Source: Vandiemenella viatica
Taxonomy: Eukaryota > Arthropoda > Insecta > Orthoptera > Morabidae
Reading direction: 5' to 3'
NCBI GenBank assembly: GCA_031002005.1
Contig: JARYHS010008074.1
Location: forward strand, 345,178,932 to 345,242,931
Length of the DNA stretch: 64,000 nt
The notes beneath the pieces were generated by a model. The model saw nothing but the letters and a program-made list of their open reading frames with translations. It did no database searches and was not told the DNA's origin. Position 1 is the first letter of the stretch. Every line of letters starts with the position of its first letter. Both the position numbers and the translations under genes were made by a program. Of the stretch, positions 32,782 to 44,781 are shown one piece after another.

Positions 32782-33004
32782 AGTAAGATACCTCTACATT
32801 CAGGAGGAAGCTGGTTCGAATCCCTGTCCGGTCATCCAGATTTGGGTTTTCCATGAGTTTCCCCAAATCACTCCATGCGAATGCCGGGATGCTTCCTTCA
32901 AAAGGCCATCGCTGAATTCCCTTCACTTCCTAGTCCTCAGTCCCATCCCGCCTCTATTGACCTCGATGTCGAACGAGGTATAAAAAAAAAAGATAAGTAA
33001 GATA
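32782..33004 (+). mobile_element. tRNA-derived SINE, copy 2, with 9-bp target duplication
   Basis: The B box GGTTCGAATCC (32813-32823) matches the pol III consensus exactly. The body (GTCCGGTCATCCAGATTTGG, TTTCCATGAGTTTCCCC, GAATGCCGGGATGCTTCC) matches copy 1 at 7206. It ends TATAAAAAAAAAAG. Flanking AGTAAGATA occurs at 32782-32790 and again at 32996-33004, a clean target duplication. The A box region is decayed or truncated at the left. It sits inside or at the edge of a LINE-A fragment. Confidence 0.85.
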
Positions 33005-34189
33005 GCCTGCACTCTTAACAAAAAAAGATGAACAAGAATTGTTACCAAGATAAGGAATACACAAGAAGGTCATTCTATCTTACATGCAGAGATTCACTGA
33101 GAGAATAGATAAAGTGCTTACCAAGAGCAATATCCAAGCAGTTTACAGCAGCAATAACACAATTAGTAGCAATTCAAGATCAGTGAAGGCTTGCAAACTG
33201 CTGTTACAAGCAAGTGATTCCTGTAAATTTTCCTGCAAATATATCTCAGTTAGACATTCCTAGGCTGCCACACTTGAGTAAAAAATGAAATTTATGGAGA
33301 CCTCCAAATGTACAGTGGTAAAGCACTATTTATAAGAAGGAGGTCATCAAATTCAGTGGGAGAGTATCAATATTCTAGCACAACCAAAGATCCTTTTTAG
33401 AATTTAAAGTTAGGAATATGTTGTTATGTTTTAAACACCCCAATTTTTTTTATAAAGATGGGGCCACAGGTTGTGTCAAATATGCAAATGTTTGTTTGTT
33501 GATAGGTATGTTGCTCTAATAATATAAGGTCACTTTGTCTTAGAGTGCAAAACTCAGTCATACCATTTCTGGAGAAGCATAAGCATAATCTCTGCATAAA
33601 TACAAAACAATCATTGCAAGTTTGCTACAGACTATGAAATATACATTAACACCTGTTTGCAGAAGATCCAGTAGTCCTTGGGTTCAGATAGAAGTCCTGG
33701 CAAAAAAGAGAAAGTGGCACAGTATAAAACTGATAGGTAATTATAACTATATAGTTTGCTTCAGTCCTTTGTAGCAGTGGAAGTGTGGAAATCTTTATAA
33801 AAGAAAAACTTTCTGAAGTTCCCCTTAACCCAAATGAAGAGGATAAGTTTGCTCCAAAGTTTGAAATTACAACTACAGTAGGAGAAAAAGAAACATAATT
33901 GCTTCAGTTTATTTGACACCAACTTTTAAAAACATTTTTTACAAATATTTTCTCAGATTTTCTTCTGCTTTATGTATCAAGAGAATAGTATATGTAGCTT
34001 TACAAATATTGTATATGGTTTTGTTCATCACATACATTTTTCATTCGTCCCAGCCTTCAACTTTGGTGAGTGAGGACTGAGGAGTCATTTTCCCCATCCT
34101 TTGTTATTTATGTTGCCTAAAGCAGTTTCATTTTTCCTTAGTATCTTTACAAATATTTAATATTTTAATTTCTCCAACCATATACATTA
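33005..34189. other. AT-rich intron stretch, nothing recognised
   Basis: No coding signal, no inverted ends and no retroelement tail that I can identify in about 1.2 kb. Confidence 0.5.
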
Positions 34190-34576
34190 TTCCTGGACAT
34201 TCAGATAGATGAGAATGCTGGAATTGTAGGAGGCATATGTTGGAAGAGTATTGGTAAAAGAATTAGGAATAGTGCATGGAACGGATAAGATGATCATGGC
34301 CAAAAGCTCGCACTTGATTTCATCCATAAGTGAGTGGGAAAATTTTCTTTTGTGGGTAAGGGTGTCAGGGATTGTAACCAATTACCAAGTAAAGTGATGA
34401 ATAATTTACGAAAAATGCTGAAGGAATTAAAATTAAAATTCGTATATTGCAAAAGTAGATGGGGGAAGAGTTTAACACTCTAAAGGTATAAGATAATTAA
34501 AAATAAAATAAAAAGGGGTAATTGAGTAACTAGGAGAATTGCCATCAAAGCATGTGCCCCAATGTAGTTAAATTGA
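34190..34576 (+). mobile_element. LINE-A 3' fragment
   Basis: Heavily decayed plus-strand copy of the C-terminal region (KELGIVHGTDKMIMAKSSH is the equivalent of IGERIKRGTWKG-DHDHKLAL) and the 3' untranslated region. It ends in ATTGCCATCAAAGCATGTGC then CCCAATGTAGTTAAAT, parallel to the 31811 end of the other copy. Confidence 0.6.
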
Positions 34577-35919
34577 TAGTGGGTAAGATCATACTGCATC
34601 ATACTGAAGAAGTTAAGCAATGTCACTTTGGCTATATGTATACTTCTTCTAACAGCAGATCTGGAATAAACGAAATAGGTATGCTCTTCCTATTTTCATT
34701 TAGTTATGCCTTATGGAATAATTTTGGGTGGAAACTCTTGACAAAATAAAATTGTTTTGATGACACAGGAAAAAGATATCAGGATGCTACAAGAGTAAAA
34801 GAAAGAACTTCTTGCAGATACCTAATAACCTCAATAGTTTTATAATGGCTTCTCACTATTTACATTTCTTCGTGTGCTTTGTTACAGAATATTTTAAGTT
34901 ATTTAGATTGAATTCCAAGATACATAATTTCAACATAAGAAGCAAGAACTTTTATTAACATCTATTGCATTTTGTGTTCCTATAAATGCTTTTTCTATTA
35001 TAAGTAATGTATATAAATAGGAATTTTTATTTTTTGTGTATCTGGACTTGTTCTGGATCCTAGTTTTAAATGAGAATTAAACCTTATGGAAGGTTTGAAA
35101 AATCCATCCAATCAGGAGAGCACAATTTTCATGTAGCTATTTTGCAATATCTATATGCATATCGTAGGACACCCTAACAATATTAATAAGGATAAGCTAC
35201 ATAATTTTTGGGATAACTTGCAGTAGACAGACTAACTGCATCCACCACTCCTCCTCCTCCTTCCACTCTCCCTCTACCCTACACTTTGTCCTCCAGTGAA
35301 TGCTGGGACAGACACTAATCTCTGCCTCATAAACTACACTTCACACAGGGCAAAAACTGCACAAGTCACTTGATAATGGCGGCAGAGATTATGACTACTA
35401 AAATTTTGTGTATCATCAACAGACTTACTCAGCTAGCGAGGATTACAGCTATTTGCAATGCTGAGAAAACCTCCAGTCTTACATAAAAAATACACTTATC
35501 ACACACAGAACACAGTTAGAAATATCACAGACAGATGGCAACACCTTACTTCCTCTATTAGTGTGTAGTATGACCTGGCAGTAGGTATAAAATGCATTGA
35601 TGTCAGCAAGGGCATGCAGCTGAAAACAAAAACTCCAAATTTGACCTAAACCTATGATAAATAAAAAAAATTATTTTGGGAAAAGGTGATGAAAAAGAAG
35701 AAGTAATATTATCAGAGCAGACACTTTATATTTTTAAAACTATGTAGCTTTCTCTAATGCCCTGTGACTCTATTTCTAATTTACCAGTATGCTCATATTT
35801 AAAGATCCTAAGATGAGAATGATTTTCATCAGTAAATTCTCTATCCCTGTGTGACAATCCTTAAAAGTCTCACCAAATCAGTTAATCAGTATCTCAGCTA
35901 TTTTAATGTTCTATGTAAC
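34577..35919. other. AT-rich intron stretch, nothing recognised
   Basis: No supported gene or element. A pyrimidine-rich stretch (CCTCCTCCTCCTTCCACTCTC) lies near 35248-35270. Confidence 0.5.
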
Positions 35920-37067
35920 TATACCAATTAGCCAAAACATTACCTTCTGCTTAATAGTATGCTGGTCCCCTTTTAGAACTGCAATATAGTCGGTGAGTCA
36001 GTGTGGTATGAATTCAACAATTCCTTGGTAGGGTTGTGGAGGTATCTGGCACCAGATATTATAGACAGGACATTACGGGTTGGTATTTTGTGGGCGCAGA
36101 GCTGGCTTCTAATAGTGCCCCAGATGTGTTCTATTGGGTTGAGAACAAGTGAATTTAGTAGCCAAGACTAATGTGAGTTCAAAGCAATGCTTATCAAACA
36201 ACTGTAGTATGATTCTGGCCTTGCAACATAGACAGTTATCCCACTGATGATGCCATCATCATCAAATAAGACATAAAGACTGAAGGAATGCAGGTGGTTC
36301 ACAATAATTTTCATATAGTCCACACCTTTCATGGTTCCTTTCACAAGTAATACAGGATCCCATGGAATCTAAGGAGAATGTCCCCAACAGTATAATACTG
36401 CCCTCACTGGCCTGCATCCATGGGGAAATGCATCTTTAAAGTAGCCATTGACCTAGAAGATGGCATATCTGGATGCGACCTTCAACCTGGTGGAATAAGA
36501 AATGATTAGTTGATTTCCTTGAGTCACAGTCTAATCTCTAATGATCTCATGTCCACTGCACTCACAGCTACAATGTAGTTGTCACAACATGGGAAAACAT
36601 AAAGATTTTCTGCTGCAGAACCCCGTGTTTAACAATGTGCACTGAATAGTATGCTCTGAAACAGTTGTGCCTCCACCAGCATTGTACTATGTTGTCATAT
36701 CTGCCACCAATCATCTACCATCCTGCCTTGCAGAGCTGGAAAGCTTCCAACATCCACAATCTGTGATAAGATGTGCATAACCTCCGCCTTGTTGTCAACT
36801 TGTGGTTTCATCATCTTCCAACCACTCTCCATAAATGCTCACTGCAGGAAGCACATGAACAGCCCACCATCCTCATTGTTTCCAAGATTCTTGATCCAAG
36901 GTGCTGGGCCAGAAATCAAAGTGGATTTCCATATTTGCCACATGACATTCCATGCATCTCTGCTCTACAAATATACTTTCCATCCTGCATGACAGGCCCA
37001 CAATGTCACCAGATGGCATTCAATATTGTGGTGGACAGTGTTCTCAATGTTTTGGCTCATCAATGTA
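35920..37067 (-). mobile_element. Tc1-like transposon with both inverted ends
   Basis: The left end 35920-35941 reads TATACCAATTAGCCAAAACA, and the reverse complement of 37046-37067 reads TACATTGATGAGCCAAAACA; they share AGCCAAAACATT. TA dinucleotides begin each end as expected. Minus-strand transposase pieces include ASEGSIILLGTFSLDSMG (family: GSIMLWGTFSWxSLG), VLNPIEHIWGTIRSQLCAHK (the DLNPIEHxW block with the third catalytic residue) and QIPPQPYQGIVEFIPH near the C-terminus. It is about 1.15 kb, shorter than an intact Tc1 of about 1.6 kb, with many stops. Confidence 0.85.
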
Positions 37068-37179
37068 CTTCTTCATCGTTATCTACAATGATCTGCATAT
37101 GTTTCTTCCCTCATATTTTTATAACATAGCTATAGAAATTTCTACCTGTATCATTCAGTATTCATTGTCCAGCCACGAT

Positions 37180-37625
37180 ATTTTTCATGAATTTTATCCT
37201 TTGTTTTTCTGCTTTGCTGGTATTAATTCCCTATTTAGTTGTTTCAGACATTCTTTATTACCTTTCTTCAATCAATTATGATTCCTTCAGACCAACCTCT
37301 TCAGCCTCATCACAATCCTATTGCAGGATGCAAGTTCTGTGCTCTTTCCTCATTTTCTGTTTTGTAACAAATGTTTCTTCCTCTATTTCCTTTAACTGTT
37401 TCCACTTACTTACTACTGCAGTAAAGCCTTCCTTCTACTAATTGAACCTCTCCCAAAATAACCTATTCAGTTCTGAAACCCTTGTCCTGTTATAATTACA
37501 TCTATAACCTCCCACTTCATTGGTTACTGATTTCCTGACCACCTTATGTTCATAAGAACTGCCTCATGATCACTTATTCCCAATGTCACCTGATATCTCA
37601 CATAATTTGTATAAGACATTAATAA
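37180..37625 (-). mobile_element. LINE endonuclease remnant
   Basis: The minus strand begins MRYQVTLGISDHEAVLMNIR, with the SDH motif of APE-type LINE endonucleases, followed by degraded linker sequence ending in QLNRELIPAKQKNKG. Several stops. The immediate neighbour is LINE-A-like sequence on the plus strand. Confidence 0.5.
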
Positions 37626-37629
37626 GAAG

Positions 37630-37830
37630 ACATTCAGCATCTAGTTAGAATAAATATAAATACCAAAAAGTGTCAGCTGATTAGGTAAAGAGAAAAATAA
37701 AAGTTTTATATGATTATTAGGTGGATGTGCTTCTTGAAAACAATAGTGTAGATGTCTTGGAAAATCATTTGGTTATAAATTTGAATGGGCAGGACATTGT
37801 TAGGATCCAAACCCATACTGGGGTATGTAT
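37630..37830 (+). mobile_element. LINE-A short fragment
   Basis: EDIQHLVRININTKKCQLIR parallels EDCEQLLGGF...INAKRSQLIR in the 30590 copy, followed by a decayed VDVLLENNSVDVLENHLV where KELLVEDLKCKYLDV is expected. 37831-38140 shows nothing recognisable. Confidence 0.5.
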
Positions 37831-38140
37831 CGGCTTGTACACCTAAACTTGAGTTCTTCCAAATACTATGAAAAGTCAGAGAAATGTTCTAAAACCATGA
37901 ATAACCTTTGCAAATGCTAACTATACAATAAAGCCGGCTGCCACTTACATAATTAACCCCATGTAAGGAGGGTACTAATTTAGAAATGAAAGTTGTTGAA
38001 GTCTATGTCACAAAAAAAAATATTCTTAAAAATTTCCACACAGTACATTAAATGTCAGTTAGCTAAGGCATCAGACTAAACGTCACTCATAAGATCACAA
38101 GTAATGAAACAGAACAGACCGCTCAACCCCGAATCTGAAA

Positions 38141-38404
38141 ATGAAGTTCTACTATCGAAGTATCACATGTCTAATAAAGTTCAGTTTTTCAAAGATGTCC
38201 TCCCTGGCATGCCCGCCATCACTGTTTCGGGTTACCCATGAATGCCCACGCACCGAGAGTGCCCAATTTCATTTAAAACAGTACGTGTTAACCCGACCCG
38301 AGACTTCCGAATTGTGCCACGAGAACAACCCCCGGACCTTCCTTTATGGAAAATGCCTAGACTGTGATGATCAACAGGTGTACTTAATTATTTTTTCAAG
38401 CTGA
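38141..38404 (+). other. Orphan ORF with several cysteines, unrecognised
   Basis: An 87-codon open frame in a locally GC-richer patch, with MSSLACPPSLFRVTHECP and LCHENNPRTFLYGKCLDC. The spacing of Cys does not match a domain I know. A GTGTAC at the end could act as a splice donor, but there is no supporting acceptor. Probably a remnant or chance. 38405-39472 is AT-rich with no recognised feature. Confidence 0.2.
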
Positions 38405-39472
38405 GGACCTCCAGAAAATCATGAGATGAAAAGCGTTTTGTACCAAGTGTTGTGCTGTGTGTGTTTTTATTCTCAGGGTTTCCAGACCGGCGAAACTATT
38501 TATGAAGTTCGATGAATAGGAAAGCTAGCCAACTTTGAAACTGAAAATCGTCATATCCGGAATATGAATTTGCTTAAGTTTAAAATATCAAGTTTAGACT
38601 ATTTTCAAACTATTCTCCTGTCCCTGCTGATTCCCAGGAAGTAAAAATTTTCCAAATCGGTTGAGTATATCAAAAGTTATGGAATTTCTAAAATTTGGTA
38701 GTTTTTGCAGCATTACTCAATTTTTTTCACTTTTTATTTTAGCTTATTTCTGCCTGAGACTATTTTTAAAGTGTTCCTTTATTTAATTTAAGTGTTTTAG
38801 AAAAGTTTTTAGTTCGTGAAATATGTTTGCCAGATCAAAATTCCGTTTACAAGTGGGCTGTTTCTGCGTAGTAGGATTATGATTTTCAACTTATTTATAT
38901 CTTTTATTTATCGGTTGATGGCTGTTGGAAACTTAAAGAATATTAATCTGCCTGTTATTTAGTGTTATTAAATCTACTTTTGGAGCTCTGAAATTACCTC
39001 ACAGCATTGAAACATTTTATTGAAGTTAGAACATGGTTTGATGTTTTAAAAATCATATTTACTGCTTTAAATCTGTCGGAAACTGCGAGTTACTAGTGAA
39101 TTTAATATAAAACGGTGAAATTATTATTACAAAAGTGCTTTACGGTGTCGAGATGTGTGGAATATTAGTGATATGGTTGCTTAACCAAATCTGTTTACTT
39201 GTAATTATGGAAACATATGGATAACGCTCATTTAGGTAAGTTTTACAATTTATATTTTCTTAGAAACTGTTTATTTATTATTATTATGTCCTGTTTATCT
39301 ACCTTCCTAACTCTAAAGTGTTGTTGATCGATTTTAAACTGTGGTATCATGCATCAAATGTTAACCCAAACTTAATCAGATTTTAACTAAATATTGCAAA
39401 TAAGGAGTAAGGTAGCTTACAACAAGATGGGCAGTTGGCAAATAGAAGTTCCAAACCCCTGCATTTACAGAA

Positions 39473-40262
39473 CAGGGTGATGAGGGTATGTACTAGAGAG
39501 GAGAGCAGTATTGAATAAAAGACATTGACTTCAACATTCCTTCAGTACAGAGAGGTAATATGGCATTCACACTATTTGTTAGGAATGCAAAGAATGGCAG
39601 CTAAGTTTGTTCATGGAAATTACAATACATTTTATAACTGATAGGATCAGGAAGTTTGACTGAGAGTCATTTGAATACAGGAAGTAGGTGACAAGATTGC
39701 TGGAAGCACCTAAGGCATATAAACTCCTTCAATTGTAACTTTTTCATCATTTTCCTTCTAATTTATTCCAGTCCCTAATTACCTTACCTATAAAATAAAT
39801 TTTTTCCACTTCCTTTCAGCTGAAATAAAGTGTCACCCGGTCATGGTCATATCTTCCCTTTCAAGTACTACTCCTAATCCTTCTCCATACATCTTTGTGA
39901 TTATAAATCTTGTACAATCCAAAAACTCTTCACTTGCCTTCTATGTCCCAATGACTCCCAATCCAGCTATTTCGTCATATCAGTTTCTGATTGCATTCTA
40001 CTGTAATTTTTGCACCAACTCCTGATTTTGATACCCACATATGGTTTCAACAAGACTCCGCCATATTCAAGCAGTGTTCCATCCGAGGTTCAAGTCCCTC
40101 AGTGCCTGTTACAGCCCCTCATGTAAAACTAAAACTTGACTTCAGGTATAAGAGAATGGAAAATTTTCATTTTTTGTAATCAGGGACTGGAACAATTTAC
40201 CAAGAAAAAGCTGAACAACTAGTCTGATGAAAAAATTTAAGATAAAATTTCATGAAATTTAA
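39473..40262 (+). mobile_element. LINE-A rearranged in three pieces (+, -, +)
   Basis: 39473-39720 is plus strand (RVMRVCTREESS-like, AAKFVHGNYNT). 39728-40085 is minus strand (LEYGGVLLKPYVGIKI, LDWESLGHRRQVKSF). 40110-40262 is plus strand again (KLDFRYKRMENFHFL, then RDWNNLPRKS-like). All are the C-terminal region of LINE-A. The inverted middle piece overlaps the last piece in protein coverage. This fits a 5' inversion during target-primed insertion plus a separate older copy, or later rearrangement. A B-box-like GGTTCAAGTCC lies at about 40088. Confidence 0.6.
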
Positions 40263-40527
40263 AACTAAGATCATTATTAAATTAAAATAAATCTAAAAAA
40301 AGATGAAACAAATTAGTGCTGGGATCTGCAAATTCTACTATTATTAGTTAACCAAATCATCAATAAAATTCAGATGCCTGATTTTTTATTTTATTACAGC
40401 TTATATTATGATCCTGACCTTCCTGCATCATTAAATGTGAAAATATTTGTAATATAAAACCAGTCACATTATATTCAGACTTTTTGGAACAAAAAATTAA
40501 GATTAATGAATTTGTATGTTTATTTAG

Positions 40528-40728
40528 CCACCAAAACCAACTGACCTGTGCACTGTGTGTTACACTTCCGGTACAACTGGCAGTCCAAAAGGGGTGATGC
40601 TGACCCATGCAAATGTTGTAGCTGCAGTTTCTTCTGTTATCATGCAACTAGGGGACCATCGGCCAAATTGCAGTGACGTTATGATCTCATTCCTACCACT
40701 TGCACACATGTTAGAGCGCTGCTGTGAG
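40528..40728 (+). CDS. Acsl: Long-chain acyl-CoA synthetase (ACSL), exon with AMP-binding signature
   Basis: A 201-base exon, exactly 67 codons, phase 0 at both ends, with acceptor TTTATTTAG and donor GTGAAT. It starts [18 protein letters not shown] and includes the adenylate-forming enzyme signature [12 protein letters not shown], which holds the ATP phosphates, then [20 protein letters not shown] and the ACSL-typical [13 protein letters not shown]. It follows directly from the protein end of exon 13252-13451. The next family segment (a GMYYVGG-like start followed by GDI) was not found by eye in the 23 kb to the window end. There are no disruptions, so this looks like a functional gene. Confidence 0.95.
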
Positions 40729-42339
40729 GTGAATATTTGTTTTGTGCTTTTCTGTGTTTTCTGTTTTTGTATGTGTGTAAAAGGAAGAAAGAGAGATGAA
40801 AATAAGGACTACAGAACTTGTTTCACTTGAAATTTTATTTTAAATTGTTTTGTTTGGTAGTTATGTATGATTCCAATAAAGTATGTACTCTTCATATAAT
40901 AGTAGCTTTCAATTATGTCTGCTCCCACAGTTTAAATATAGTACTAACAACAAGCTACACATGTAATGAACCACTCAGTGTTTCAAATTCACACACAGGG
41001 AGAGGAAATATGTTACACTATCGGATAGAGGTTACAGCATATTAAATTGTGAGGATACCCTACAGAAAATGGCAGTACTCTCACTCATCACAGTCAAAGA
41101 GGAACAAGAGATAATTATCACACTTTTTTGTTTGGAAGATGATTAACCTTAAGAAATTCCTAAAACAATATGAAAAGAATGATGAGCAAAATTATGTTCA
41201 TCCCTTCTCAAATGTTACTTCTGAGGTCAGTTGTGCTAACAATATGTATGGAAATGTTCATTTTTTTTTTATTTTCTAGATGTTATATACATGGAAACGT
41301 ATGTTGCATGCTACATTACTCTCATTAGTATTCTCAAGTACTGCAAAATGGATACATAAAGGATTGCCTAGAATACGCAGTGTGAGTGTAAGAGGATTCA
41401 CATACAGACTGTCATAGTCTATTTGGTGCTTTCTAATGACGAAGGAGAAAAAATCTTGGCACATACCATCACAGAACATGGACATGATTACATCACTATA
41501 CGTCATTATGTAAAATCTAGTCTTCAGAAATGGCAGTACACATCCAATGAATGGAAAAGTGTTTTTGCAATCCTCTGTTCACTCTTTTCTGATGTGTAAA
41601 AGATGAAAATTTAGCATGTTGTTAGAAAATAAATGTATGGAGGAATGGCAGACACCATTACATTGCTACCTAAGACACAGCCATATATTTATAATGAGAA
41701 GGAAAAGTCAGTGACAATAATGGAGGCTAAGGGAAAGAAAACCCAATGCTTTTGATAATAATTACTGGAGAAGATCATAAGGTAAAGAAGGGGATCAGAT
41801 GTGAACATGCCATGATTCACCACATGATTAATACAAAGATGAACCAGCAGGAAGAGTAGTTGTGATAATGGTGTGGGCATAAGTTGATCAGTGATAACAC
41901 TGGGCAACAACGATTTTGGTGTTTAGGAAATAAACACCATTCCTATAGGAAATTGGTTGAAACTGGGTCCTTGATTCCAAATATGATCTTCATTTTGATA
42001 TATCAGGTTTAAATTTTAAGCTATGTTACATCCTTCTGTTATATATTAGGAGTTAGTGAAAGTGAATGATGGTGATAAGTGTGTGGATGTGAGTGTCAGT
42101 CCATATGTTTGTTTTCATTCGAAAATGGAATAATGGTATGCATGGTGTTCAATTGGAGACATATTCAATTTCATTGCATGCCTGTAATTTATTTTTTGTA
42201 CTTCTTTATCACAGTTGCCATGTTTAAACTGTCACTATGCAAAGCTGTGAAGCTCACTCATTGTACACATGTTTTTAAGGTCATTATGTATGTATTTATG
42301 TATGTATGTATGTCTACTCCATTGATTTGTCACATTATT
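40729..42339 (+). other. Start of next ACSL intron, nothing recognised
   Basis: AT-rich. Unsupported ORFs of 70-90 codons on both strands. A TATG microsatellite-like tract lies at about 42286-42313. It could contain the upstream part of the transposon protein at 42340, but I cannot read it. Confidence 0.4.
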
Positions 42340-43000
42340 CTAATTTTTATAACCACTTCAGATGTTGACAATGCATTTGGTGAATTTTCTTTCAAGACAA
42401 CAATCAGGTTATACCAAATATCCTTACTTCCATTGCAAGTGGAACAATAGAGACTATGACAATCACTATGTTCAGAAATACTGCCCCTCCCCCCCCCCCC
42501 CCACAAAAAATATGACTCCTTGTAGAAATTGTGATATATTTGAAGAACCTTAAGTTGAGTGAGGAAAAAAATCATCTTCCCACCTTTGCCCATCAAACTT
42601 GGTTTGCTAAAACCTTTTGTCAAATCTGTGAACGAATATGGGGAGTGCTTCAGGTATAGCTGCAATATGTTTCCAGACAAGTTAGTTGAAAATTTTAAAG
42701 CTGGAATGTTTGATGGAACAATGATCCGTAAGCTCATAAAGCACACAAATTTCAAGAGAACAATAGATGAGAATAAAGCATTAACTTGGCAAACCATGTA
42801 GAAGCAGTGAAAAATTGTCTTGGGAAACACAAAAGTGAAAATTACAAAGACCTTGTTAGTAACATACTGGTGTAAATATGAACAACTCGATTGCTTTCCT
42901 GAAAATCTTGGTGATGTCAGCAACAAGCAAGGTGAACAGTTCCATCAGGATGTCAAGGAGATGGAAACCTGGTAGCAAGGGATACTGTGAAAATGGCTGA
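42340..43000 (+). mobile_element. Unclassified transposon-encoded protein, decayed
   Basis: Plus-strand pieces: LVNFLSRQQSGYTKYPYFHC, KWNNRDYDNHYVQKY, NMTPCRNCDIFEEP, then IIFPPLPIKLGLLKPFVKSV, NEYGECFRYSCNMFPDK, FDGTMIRKLIKHTNF and, further, CFPENLGDVSNKQGEQFHQD. I recall the same set of motifs (GYTKxPCFLCxWDSR, LPPLHIKLGLMKxFVKAL, GERFHQDI) from a protein family present in many copies in arthropod genomes, most likely a DNA-transposon transposase. I do not assign a superfamily. A C run of about 16 at 42485-42502 and two frame changes interrupt it. Confidence 0.6.
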
Positions 43001-44428
43001 CTATTGCCATTTTCAACTTTTATGGCTTGCAGTGAAGTGTAAATTCATTCCTTTAATTTTCTGAATAAATCTTTGTATTTCCCATTTTGAATATATCTTT
43101 GGGTTTTGTTTATGGGTCATGCACACTTTATCACTTAATATTCATTATCTCTTATATGAATAAAATATTTTTTTAAAAGAAACAGAGTTGTTTAATTTCC
43201 CAAAAACACACTAATATCAGCCCACAAACACTGTTGGAAATATGTTTTACAACGTAATGGAGTAAAATGAAGATAAATATAGCAAACAAAATTAGACCTG
43301 CTGGAGAAAAAGAGAAGGTATTTTTTTAATTTACCAGCCAAAGTTACATAAGAATTTGTTAAAATATTCTTGACACCAGATGAAAAAAATCTTTGTTGCC
43401 CTGTGTAATTGTAGAAAAGTTTATTCCATATTACAGCCAATCAAAGAAAAATAAAATGAATTAAAAAATGATCAAATAAAATAAAGAATTCTTTTGGATC
43501 AGGTAAAAAATAAGTGTACATATATATTTTCAAGCATATGGTTTTATTGCAAGGACACTCTTGTGAGTTCTCCATTTCACCTTGGTGACTGAATTTCGGC
43601 ATCTCATCTACGTCTTCGATTAGGGGAACTTATTTTAACAGGGAAGCAGATGTGTTTCTATCAGTCTGTAAAACAAGTAACTAGTCTTCATGATAAGTGT
43701 ATTTTTGATTATGACATTTATAATTTATGACATGGAGTTTGGGGACCTTCCTAGCATTTGCCTAGCTGTTCTAAGTTCAAACTGCCATCATCAGAAATTT
43801 TTCCAAGTTCAGAATACTGCCTGGGCTATATTGCCTACTGTCCCCACATGTACCAATCTCTTCACAATGGTGTTCAAATAATAACCATTGACTGCCCCAC
43901 GATCAACTCCACTAAACCTTAAATAATCCCACGTCAAATCTGGGTACTTCCAGATTGTTCTCAAATGATCTGCAAGCTCTAAAATATGTCATCAGTTCCA
44001 GTTATAAAACAATTTCAACCTCATAATTCATTAAAGTTTTACCTACTTTTAGTATACTGTAAGATTAATTTAAAAATTTTTTGCTATTACAATTTTTTGA
44101 AATAAGTTATAGCTTTGGTTTAGGAATTTATCTATGTGAATAAACACCATTTTTGCATTACTTCTTTAAATACTGCTTCCTTATTAGATCATTTAATAAA
44201 GAAAAATTCCATTTCTTTTGAAACGACATTCCCATGTATGAGACCATAACTACGAAATATTAGCCAATTTAGTTATTTTTATCACCATGTGGTTGATATC
44301 CCAATGTTTGGAATTAAATACTTTTTAGTTTGCCTTTATATTATCAAAATAAATAAATACCACTTTTTCCTTTTAAAATTCCACATATTTTGTTTTAGAG
44401 CCCCTCATAAATACTCTGTAATTAAAAA
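43001..44428. other. AT-rich intron stretch, nothing recognised
   Basis: No supported gene or element. 43740-43960 has a less AT-rich texture that could be an old dispersed repeat. Confidence 0.4.
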
Positions 44429-44459
44429 GTGATTATATTATATTATAATATTACTACAG

Positions 44460-44690
44460 ATTTATTAATGATTGTGGTATATGATATTGCACCTTACCTT
44501 GAAATTTCATTTAAAATGATTCTGGAGTCTTGCTGTTTACCACAGGATTGGAAAAGGGTTATAGTGGTACTGATTCATAAAGAGGGGAGGGGGTTACAAA
44601 TAGGGTTGAAAATTATGGACCAATTAGTTTGCCATCAGCAATAGGTAAAATGATTACCATTGTGCATGTTGGAAACTCGAAACAGCTTGT
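44460..44690 (+). mobile_element. LINE reverse transcriptase N-terminal remnant
   Basis: APYLEISFKMILESCCLPQD followed by WKRVIVVLIHKEG is the first conserved RT block of LINEs (ISxPLxxIFNxSLxxGxxPxDWKxANVxPIxKKG). After one shift, PISLPSAIGKMITI matches the next NYRPISLTSxxGKxxE block. It is probably the same family as LINE-A. Confidence 0.7.
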
Positions 44691-44781
44691 CAGCTGCATT
44701 ACTTAAATCTTGTAGCAAACCCCCTATGATCAACTCACGAACCCCTAGAAGTTTGCATATCCCACTTTGAGAAATACTGGT
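44691..44781 (-). mobile_element. Possible hAT-type terminus
   Basis: The reverse complement from 44781 reads CAGTATTTCTCAAAGTGGG then GGGGTTCGTGAGTTG, resembling hAT ends of the CAGTGTTTCTCAAACTGGGG kind that precede GGGTTCGTGA. The partner was not found. Confidence 0.35.

Larger units (their letters stand above)
13452..40527 (+). other. ACSL intron of about 27 kb filled with transposons
   Basis: It starts with GTAAGT at 13452 and ends with TTTATTTAG at 40527. Both flanking exons are phase 0 at this junction and their proteins abut in the family alignment as I know it, so no exon should be missing. It contains the 12-kb hAT composite, several LINE-A copies, Tc1, SINE and Harbinger remnants on both strands. 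Confidence 0.85.

Noticed and set aside
42330..42926. 198-codon minus ORF
   Set aside because: Opposite strand of the plus-strand transposon protein, which has clear family motifs; the minus reading has none.
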